NCBI GenBank assembly: GCA_025937075.1
Contig: JAICSD010000134.1
Location: 1 to 9,892 of the forward strand
DNA from: Vicinamibacteria bacterium
GTDB lineage: Bacteria; Acidobacteriota; Vicinamibacteria; Vicinamibacterales; 2-12-FULL-66-21
Length of the DNA: 9,892 bases
Direction of reading: 5' to 3'
Shown here one piece after another: positions 5,014-9,892 of this stretch; position 1 is the first letter of the stretch; the number at the start of each line of letters is the position of its first letter. The notes under the pieces were generated by a model. It ran no database searches. It had not been told where the DNA came from and saw only the letters and a program-made list of their open reading frames with translations. The position numbers and the translations under genes were made by a program.

Positions 5014-5940
5014 TCAATTCGCCATCCGCGGCGCGGCCGCGGGAGCGCTGGCCGGCGCAGGAATCGGCGCGAGGGTCTGATCCGCCGACGCCTCCACGAG
5101 ACGCCACGCATCGACCTCTTCGAGAATCCGCGCGGCAAACGCCGTATGCAGTGCGTGCCCGGCACGGTGCGCGACGAGGTGCCCGATCACCGCGTAGCCG
5201 ACGAGTGACAGGTCGCCGATCGCGTCCAGGATCTTGTGGCGGACGAATTCATCTTCGAACCGCAGCGCGTTCTGATTGAGCACTCCCGTTTCGCCGAGCA
5301 CGATCGCGTTGTCGAGCGATCCGCCGAGCGCGAGGCCGCGCTGCCGCAGCATCTCGACTTCCTTCAGGAACCCGAACGTCCGCGCCGGGGCGATCTCCTC
5401 CACGAACGTCTCGTCCGTGATCTTCATCGTCCGCGATTGGTGCCGGATGAGCGGGTGATCGAAGCTGATGCTGTAGGTGACCTTGAAGTGATCCGACGGA
5501 TAGAGCGCGATCCGCTTGTCGCCCTGGCTGAGTGAAATCGGCCGGAGCACCTTCAGGAACTTCTTCGGCGCGGACAGCCGCCGCACGCCGGATTCGTTCA
5601 GAATCAGATAGACGAACGGCGCCGCGCTGCCGTCCATGATCGGCACTTCCGGCGTGTTCAGCTCGACGATGCAGTTGTCGATGCCGAGCGCCGTCAGCGC
5701 CGCGAGCAGGTGCTCAACCGTCTCAACCGAGACCGCTTCGCGCGTCAGCCCCGTCGCCAGCCGGATCCCGCCAAGATGCGTGACCGTGGCAGGGATCTCG
5801 AGGCCTCCCAGATCGGAGCGTTGAAAACGGATGCCGTAGTCGGCCGGAGCCGGCTTCAGCGAAAGAGTGACCTTGTTTCCGGAATGGAGTCCGATTCCGG
5901 AGCAGGAAACAGGTCGTCGTAGGGTGCGCTGCGCGTTCAT
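5014..5940 (-). CDS. lpxC: UDP-3-O-acyl-N-acetylglucosamine deacetylase
   Basis: This 308-aa zinc deacetylase removes the N-acetyl group from UDP-3-O-acyl-GlcNAc, the committed step of lipid A synthesis, in the cytoplasm. The protein begins MNAQRTLRRPVSCSGIGLHSG, the standard LpxC N-terminus. Key residues are visible: E76 and H77 in VETVEHLLAAL (general base and zinc ligand), H235 and D239 in HKILDAIGDL (zinc ligands), and H262 in RAGHALH (catalytic His). PEVPIMDGSAAPFV (98-111) and IAPARTFGF (183-191) are also family-typical. Residues after about 285 are an Ala/Pro-rich tail, longer than in the E. coli enzyme. The ATG at 5940 is preceded by AAAGAGG 3 nt upstream, so the in-frame ATG at 6021 (27 extra residues) is unlikely. 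uvrA lies 244 bp upstream on the same strand, so lpxC probably has its own promoter. It supports an outer membrane with LPS. Confidence 0.97.
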   Translation of the reverse strand: MNAQRTLRRPVSCSGIGLHSGNKVTLSLKPAPADYGIRFQRSDLGGLEIPATVTHLGGIRLATGLTREAVSVETVEHLLAALTALGIDNCIVELNTPEVPIMDGSAAPFVYLILNESGVRRLSAPKKFLKVLRPISLSQGDKRIALYPSDHFKVTYSISFDHPLIRHQSRTMKITDETFVEEIAPARTFGFLKEVEMLRQRGLALGGSLDNAIVLGETGVLNQNALRFEDEFVRHKILDAIGDLSLVGYAVIGHLVAHRAGHALHTAFAARILEEVDAWRLVEASADQTLAPIPAPASAPAAAPRMAN

Positions 5941-5943
5941 GGA

Positions 5944-5950
5944 CCTCTTT
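5944..5950 (-). promoter_or_regulatory. Ribosome binding site of lpxC
   Basis: On the minus strand AAAGAGG lies 3 nt before the ATG at 5940 (AAAGAGGTCCATG). This is one of the clearest Shine-Dalgarno sequences in the window. It decides the start against the in-frame ATG further upstream at 6021. Confidence 0.7.
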
Positions 5951-6033
5951 AGGGCCGCTGGGAGGGCTGCAAACAGCTCAGCAAAGGGGCTGCCAGCAGC
6001 GACTTCCATGAAAATTTGCACCTAACCAGTCTG

Positions 6034-6053
6034 GATTCAGTAACTTGTGAATC
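6034..6053. repeat. Inverted repeat GATTCA-N8-TGAATC in lpxC leader
   Basis: This is a perfect 6-bp dyad with an 8-nt spacer in the relatively AT-rich gap upstream of lpxC. It could be a protein-binding palindrome or an RNA hairpin in the lpxC leader. It has the same spacer length as the second dyad at 6089-6110, whose centre is 56 bp away. No known regulator motif is recognised. Confidence 0.5.
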
Positions 6054-6088
6054 TGACACCGTCGCAGTCGCTGTCAGAAGACCGTCAA

Positions 6089-6110
6089 ACTGTGGCTCGC
6101 TGACCACAGT
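6089..6110. repeat. Inverted repeat ACTGTGG-N8-CCACAGT upstream of lpxC
   Basis: This is a perfect 7-bp dyad with an 8-nt spacer. A second stem, GCTGAC-CACA-GTCAGC (6099-6114), uses part of the same bases and could not form at the same time in RNA. The geometry fits either an operator for a dimeric regulator or alternating leader hairpins. A chance origin cannot be excluded. Confidence 0.5.
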
Positions 6111-6132
6111 CAGCGGGGCGCAATCCGTGGCA

Positions 6133-6141
6133 GTTTTACCA
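6133..6141 (-). promoter_or_regulatory. Candidate extended -10 element for lpxC
   Basis: On the minus strand TGGTAAAAC (6141-6133) resembles an extended -10 (TGn plus TAAAAC, 4 of 6 to TATAAT). No good -35 lies 16-18 bp upstream. If used, the lpxC leader would be about 185 nt and would contain both dyads. This is a weak call, made because lpxC needs a promoter somewhere in this 244-bp gap. Confidence 0.28.
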
Positions 6142-6184
6142 CACCTGCCGAGCCCATCCGTTACAAGAATTGCCATCGGACCCG

Positions 6185-9022
6185 TCACGACGCCGCTGCC
6201 GCGGGCGGTGTCCCCAGAATATCGGCTAGAAACCGCCCTGTGAAGGATTCTCGGCTCCTCGCGACATCTTCAGGAGTCCCCCTTGCGACGATGCGTCCGC
6301 CGGCGGCGCCTCCCTCGGGCCCGAGATCGACAACGTAGTCCGCCGACTTGATGACGTCCAGGTTGTGCTCGATGATCACAACCGTGTTGCCCTGATCGAC
6401 AAGTTTGTTCAGGACGTCCAGCAGCTTGTGGGTGTCCGCGAAGTGCAGTCCCGTCGTCGGCTCGTCCAGGATGTACAGCGTCCGCCCGGTGCCGCGGCGC
6501 GACAGCTCCTTGGCCAGCTTTACGCGCTGCGCTTCCCCGCCGCTCAGCGTCGTCGCCGACTGCCCCAGCTCGATGTAGCCCAGCCCCACGTCCTGCAGGG
6601 TGCGCAGCTTGTTCGCGATGGGCGGGAAGTTTTCAAGCAGCGGCAGGGCCTGGTCGACGGTCAGATCGAGGACGTCGGCGATCGACTTGCCGCGATATTT
6701 GATTTCGAGCGTTTCGCGGTTGTACCGGCGCCCCTTGCACTGCTCGCAAGTGACGTACACGTTCGGGAGAAAGTGCATCTCGATCGCGATCACGCCGTCG
6801 CCCTGGCAGCTTTCGCAGCGTCCGCCCTTCACGTTGAACGAGAAGCGTCCCGGGCGGAAGCCGCGCGCGCGCGACTCGGGCAGCATCGCGAAGAGGTCGC
6901 GGATGAAGGTGAAGAGCCCCGTGTAGGTTGCGGGGTTCGAACGCGGCGTGCGCCCGATTGGCGACTGGTCGATTTGAATGACCTTGTCGAGGAGGTCGAT
7001 GCCCTCGATGGACGTGTGGGCGCCGGGTTCGTCCGCGGCGCGATAGAGCGTTCGGGCGAGCGAGCGATAGAGGATGTCGTTGACGAGCGTCGACTTGCCG
7101 GAGCCGCTGACGCCCGTGATCGTGACGAGCGTCCCGAGGGGGATCTCGACGTCGATGTCCTTCAGGTTGTTCTCGCGCGCGCCGCGGATGACGACCGATC
7201 CCCGGTTGCGGGACCGGCGGGTCTTCGGCGTCTCGATCGACCGCTCGCCCTTGAGATACGCCCCGGTCAGCGAGCCGTGCCCGTTGCTCACGAGCTCTGT
7301 TGGATGGCCCTGGAAGATCACGTGGCCGCCGTGCTCGCCCGCGCCGGGCCCGAGATCGATCACGTAATCGGCACTGCGGATCGTCTCCTCGTCGTGTTCG
7401 ACGACGACGACGGTGTTGCCCAGATCGCGGAGACGTGCGAGCGTGGCGAGCAGCGCCCGGTTGTCGCGCTGGTGCAGCCCGATCGACGGTTCGTCGAGCA
7501 CGTACAGGACCCCGGTCAGATTCGAGCCGATCTGCGTGGCGAGGCGAATACGCTGCCCTTCGCCGCCCGACAGCGTCGCCGCGCTGCGGCCGAGCGTCAG
7601 ATAGCCGACGCCGACGTCGTTGAGAAAGCGAAGGCGATCCCGAATCTCGCGGAGGATGCGGCTCGCGATGAGCGACTCGCGATCGGTGAGTTCCAGCGAT
7701 TCGAAGACGTGAAGCGCCTCGCCGATCGGCAGGCCCACGTAGTCGACGATCGTTCGGCCCTTGACGCGAACGGCGCGGCTCTGCGGCTTGAGCCGTGCGC
7801 CCTGGCACGAGGGGCACGGCCGCAGTCCGCGATACGGCTCGAGCGCTTCCTGGTCGACCCAGCTGCCCTCTTCATAGCGGCGGCGCAGGTTCGGGATGAG
7901 GCCTTCGAACCCCGCGCCGAACGGATCCTTTTCCTTTTTCGCCTCCTTACGGCCGGTGGCGGCCGGCGAGGCGCCGAAGAAGATGAGATCGCGGATCTTG
8001 CGCGGAAGCCGCTTGAACGGCAGCGCGAGATCGATTCCGAACGTGCGGCTCAGCGTGGCGAGCGCTTCCTTCACGAGCTTGCGGTCGCCCTTCGCCCAGG
8101 GCGCGATGGCGCCGTCCTGCAGCGACACCGACTCGTCCGGCACGAGGCGCGCGGGATCGAAGTCGTACACCGCTCCAAGCCCCTGACACTCCGGGCACGC
8201 GCCGTGCGGCGAATTGAACGAAAACGCGCGCGGAGTCATCTCCGGCATGCTCACGCCGCAGTAGGTGCACGCCAGCCGGCGTGAGAACAGGCGGTCGCCG
8301 CCGTCGAGGGTGTTGATCACGACCACGTCGTCGGCCAGATTGAGCGCGATCTCGACCGATTCCGTCAGCCGCCGCTCGATGCCCGGCTTCAGCACCACGC
8401 GATCGACGATGACGTCGATAGTGTGGTTGCGGCGGCGATCCAGCTTGATGTCTTCGTCCAGCGACCGCATCTGGCCGTCGACGCGGACCTTCGTGAAGCC
8501 GCGGGCCCTGAGCGCGGCGAGCTCCTTCTTGAACTCGCCCTTTCGCCCGCGCACGATCGGCGCGAGCACGTTGATGCGCTCCTCGACCGGCGAGAGCATC
8601 ACCATGTCGATGATGCGCTCGAGCGACTGCGACGCGATTTCGCGGCCGCAGAGATGGCAATGCGGGACGCCGATGTTCGCGAAGAGGAGCCGGAGGTAGT
8701 CGTAGATCTCGGTGACGGTGCCGACCGTCGACCGGGGATTCGATCCCGTCGTCTTCTGCTCGATCGCGATCGCGGGCGAGAGCCCGTCGATCAAGTCGAC
8801 GTCCGGCTTTTCCATCTGCTCGAGGAACTGCCGCGCGTACGACGACAACGATTCGACGTAGCGCCGTTGTCCCTCGGCGTAGATCGTGTCGAAGGCGAGC
8901 GACGACTTCCCGGAGCCTGAGAGGCCCGTAATGACGACCAGTTGATCCCGCGGAAGGTCGACGTCGATGTTCTTCAGGTTGTGTACGCGCGCGCCGCGCA
9001 CGGCAACCCAGTCGTGAGCCAT
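6185..9022 (-). CDS. uvrA: Excinuclease ABC subunit A
   Basis: This complete 945-aa UvrA is the damage-sensing ABC ATPase of nucleotide excision repair, which as a dimer loads UvrB on lesions. The first ATPase half has Walker [10 protein letters not shown] (33-41), signature [11 protein letters not shown] (484-494) and Walker [12 protein letters not shown] (507-517). The second has GVSGSGKST (637-645), [11 protein letters not shown] (826-836) and [11 protein letters not shown] (850-860). Zinc modules are CX2C pairs at 252/255 with 276/279, and at 736/739 with 759/762. Further CX2C pairs occur at 122/125 and 403/406. [18 protein letters not shown] (50-67) and [20 protein letters not shown] (87-106) belong to the UvrB-interaction region. 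Length and motifs are those of the standard housekeeping UvrA rather than the shorter drug-resistance UvrA2. The ATG at 9022 has AAGG just upstream and a good promoter about 40 bp away. Confidence 0.98.
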   Translation of the reverse strand: MAHDWVAVRGARVHNLKNIDVDLPRDQLVVITGLSGSGKSSLAFDTIYAEGQRRYVESLSSYARQFLEQMEKPDVDLIDGLSPAIAIEQKTTGSNPRSTVGTVTEIYDYLRLLFANIGVPHCHLCGREIASQSLERIIDMVMLSPVEERINVLAPIVRGRKGEFKKELAALRARGFTKVRVDGQMRSLDEDIKLDRRRNHTIDVIVDRVVLKPGIERRLTESVEIALNLADDVVVINTLDGGDRLFSRRLACTYCGVSMPEMTPRAFSFNSPHGACPECQGLGAVYDFDPARLVPDESVSLQDGAIAPWAKGDRKLVKEALATLSRTFGIDLALPFKRLPRKIRDLIFFGASPAATGRKEAKKEKDPFGAGFEGLIPNLRRRYEEGSWVDQEALEPYRGLRPCPSCQGARLKPQSRAVRVKGRTIVDYVGLPIGEALHVFESLELTDRESLIASRILREIRDRLRFLNDVGVGYLTLGRSAATLSGGEGQRIRLATQIGSNLTGVLYVLDEPSIGLHQRDNRALLATLARLRDLGNTVVVVEHDEETIRSADYVIDLGPGAGEHGGHVIFQGHPTELVSNGHGSLTGAYLKGERSIETPKTRRSRNRGSVVIRGARENNLKDIDVEIPLGTLVTITGVSGSGKSTLVNDILYRSLARTLYRAADEPGAHTSIEGIDLLDKVIQIDQSPIGRTPRSNPATYTGLFTFIRDLFAMLPESRARGFRPGRFSFNVKGGRCESCQGDGVIAIEMHFLPNVYVTCEQCKGRRYNRETLEIKYRGKSIADVLDLTVDQALPLLENFPPIANKLRTLQDVGLGYIELGQSATTLSGGEAQRVKLAKELSRRGTGRTLYILDEPTTGLHFADTHKLLDVLNKLVDQGNTVVIIEHNLDVIKSADYVVDLGPEGGAAGGRIVARGTPEDVARSRESFTGRFLADILGTPPAAAAS

Positions 9023-9062
9023 GCCTTACTGGAGCGGACTTTTCGTGGGGCCCAAAGGGGAA

Positions 9063-9071
9063 ATTTTATCA
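9063..9071 (-). promoter_or_regulatory. Extended -10 promoter of uvrA
   Basis: Minus-strand TGATAAAAT (9071-9063) is a TGn extended -10 with a 5/6 match to TATAAT, in an AT-rich island (AAATTTTATC on the plus strand) within GC-rich DNA. The expected start is near 9056, giving a leader of about 35 nt before the uvrA ATG. The -35 position (about 9086-9091) is TCAGCA, a poor match, which an extended -10 can tolerate. It also lies inside a perfect dyad at 9085-9099. Confidence 0.55.
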
Positions 9072-9084
9072 CACGCGATCGGTA

Positions 9085-9099
9085 CTGCTGAGGCAGCAG
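9085..9099. repeat. Dyad CTGCTG-AGG-CAGCAG over the uvrA -35 region
   Basis: This perfect 6-bp inverted repeat with a 3-nt centre covers the expected -35 of the uvrA promoter. It could be an operator, or a hairpin at the end of the upstream RluA-like transcript. It does not match the E. coli or Bacillus LexA box. A second GC-rich stem lies 2 bp away at 9101-9117. Confidence 0.45.
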
Positions 9100-9100
9100 C

Positions 9101-9117
9101 GGGCGCTGAGGGCGCCC
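9101..9117. terminator. GC-rich hairpin GGGCGC-N5-GCGCCC after the RluA-like gene
   Basis: A 6-bp perfect stem with a 5-nt loop lies 40 bp past the stop of the minus-strand pseudouridine synthase gene. No T-tract follows on the minus strand, so termination, if any, would not be of the classical intrinsic type. It pairs with the neighbouring stem at 9085-9099 to make two hairpins in a row. Confidence 0.3.
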
Positions 9118-9156
9118 CGTTCGCGGACACCCGCAAACGCGCGCTCACTCCTGGAC

Positions 9157-9892
9157 CTACAGGCGAGAACGCAACCGCTCCAGCAGCGCGTCGAAATCCG
9201 CCGGCAGCGGCGCTTCGAACTCCAGCCGGCGCCCATCGAGCGGATGATCGAACGCGAGGCGCCACGCGTGGAGCGCATGCCGCTCGAACCGAATCCCGCG
9301 CAGCGCATCCGGTCCGAAGGTGTACCGCTTCTCACCGACGAGCTGGTGCCCGCGAAGACGCGCCTGCAGCCGAATCTGATTGCGGCGCCCCGTCACCAGG
9401 CGCACCTCGATGAGCGAGGCGTCCCGATACGATTCGCGCACTCGGTATTCGCTGACCGCGTCCGTGCCGCGCGGATCCCTCAGGTGCGTCGACTTCTGAA
9501 TCAGCGCCTTCTCGTCCCACACGAGACGGTCGCGCCACGTGCCCGAGCGCGGCGCCGGATGCCCGTACACGACAGCGAGATAGACTCGCGTCGGCTCGCG
9601 CCGCCTGAACTGCGCTTTCAGAATCGCCTGCGCTGCCGCGTTCTTCGCGAAGACGACGAGTCCGGAGGTGTCCTGGTCGATGCGATGGACAACAAACGGC
9701 CGGCGTTTGCCGAAGGGACGCAGGTGAGCCTCGACGAGATCGAACACCGAGACGGCGTCGCTCTTACGTTCCAGGGGAACACTGAGCAGACCTGCTGACT
9801 TGTTGACGACGATCAGCGACTCGTCTTCGAAGACGACGTCGAGAGCCCCCGTTGATCGAGGTCCTCGTGCAACCCTCGACGAGCCGGGGCGA
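9157..9892 (-). CDS. RluA-family RNA pseudouridine synthase (5' end beyond the window)
   Basis: This gene encodes an enzyme that isomerises uridine to pseudouridine in rRNA or tRNA. The frame stays open to the right edge, about 245 codons, and no ATG is seen, so the start lies outside. Reading inward, DVVFEDESLIVVNKSAGLLSVP matches the family N-terminal strand (usual form NKPAGL). HRIDQDTSGLVVFAKN follows, holding the catalytic Asp of the HRIDxxTSG motif. Then come RVYLAVVYG and TGRRNQIRLQARLRGHQLVGEKRY; the last corresponds to the usual TGRTHQIRVH, here with RNQIR. A GTG at 9747 would cut off the conserved N-terminal strand and is not the start. Specificity (RluA, RluC, RluD or TruC type) cannot be told. 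Whether an S4 domain precedes it is unknown. uvrA follows on the same strand after a 134-bp gap with its own promoter. Confidence 0.9.
   Translation of the reverse strand, partial: RPGSSRVARGPRSTGALDVVFEDESLIVVNKSAGLLSVPLERKSDAVSVFDLVEAHLRPFGKRRPFVVHRIDQDTSGLVVFAKNAAAQAILKAQFRRREPTRVYLAVVYGHPAPRSGTWRDRLVWDEKALIQKSTHLRDPRGTDAVSEYRVRESYRDASLIEVRLVTGRRNQIRLQARLRGHQLVGEKRYTFGPDALRGIRFERHALHAWRLAFDHPLDGRRLEFEAPLPADFDALLERLRSRL

Noticed and set aside
5941..6021. 27-residue N-terminal extension of LpxC
   Set aside because: The Shine-Dalgarno and the family N-terminus both point to the ATG at 5940.
6365..8284. Long plus-strand frame of 639 codons opposite uvrA
   Set aside because: Long antisense frames are expected in high-GC genes; it is Arg/Ala-rich, has no recognisable domain, and lies wholly opposite a clear UvrA.
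9157..9747. RluA-like gene starting at GTG 9747
   Set aside because: The conserved EDESLIVVNKSAGL strand lies upstream in the same open frame, so the start is further right, beyond the window.

Overview
The window is GC-rich, gene-dense bacterial chromosome. LpxC, an enzyme of lipid A synthesis, implies a Gram-negative with an outer membrane. The overall look of the proteins (the ECF sigma factor, the radical SAM protein with a permuted domain order, the RluA-like synthase) suggests Acidobacteriota, perhaps class Vicinamibacteria. That placement is inference from remembered family resemblance and was not searched. No phage, IS element, CRISPR array, tRNA or rRNA is visible.

Layout, left to right. 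(1) The last 31 codons of a ComF-like phosphoribosyltransferase (+), running into an 18-unit array of 7-bp repeats. (2) tmk and lysA on the minus strand, with lysA upstream of tmk and a second, different 7-bp array between them. (3) A divergent plus-strand cluster: an ECF sigma factor, a STAS-domain anti-sigma-antagonist-like protein that overlaps it by ATGA, and an 88-aa helical protein 1 nt further on. A third 7-bp array follows, then a radical SAM protein with an N-terminal SPASM-like domain and a C-terminal beta-sandwich-like domain. (4) A convergent gap with a GC-rich hairpin, then lpxC (-), a relatively AT-rich 244-bp leader region with several dyads, and uvrA (-) with a good extended -10 promoter. 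(5) A 5'-truncated RluA-family pseudouridine synthase (-) running off the right edge.

The minus-strand genes are housekeeping: dTMP phosphorylation, lysine/DAP metabolism, lipid A synthesis, nucleotide excision repair and RNA modification. The most system-like part is 2174-3421. There an ECF sigma factor is translationally coupled to a STAS protein and a small helical protein, with no recognisable anti-sigma factor or serine kinase beside them. The radical SAM protein just downstream has an atypical cysteine spacing.

The other notable pattern is that three of the intergenic gaps are filled by tandem 7-bp repeats of unrelated sequence. All gaps between genes are shorter than 300 bp.
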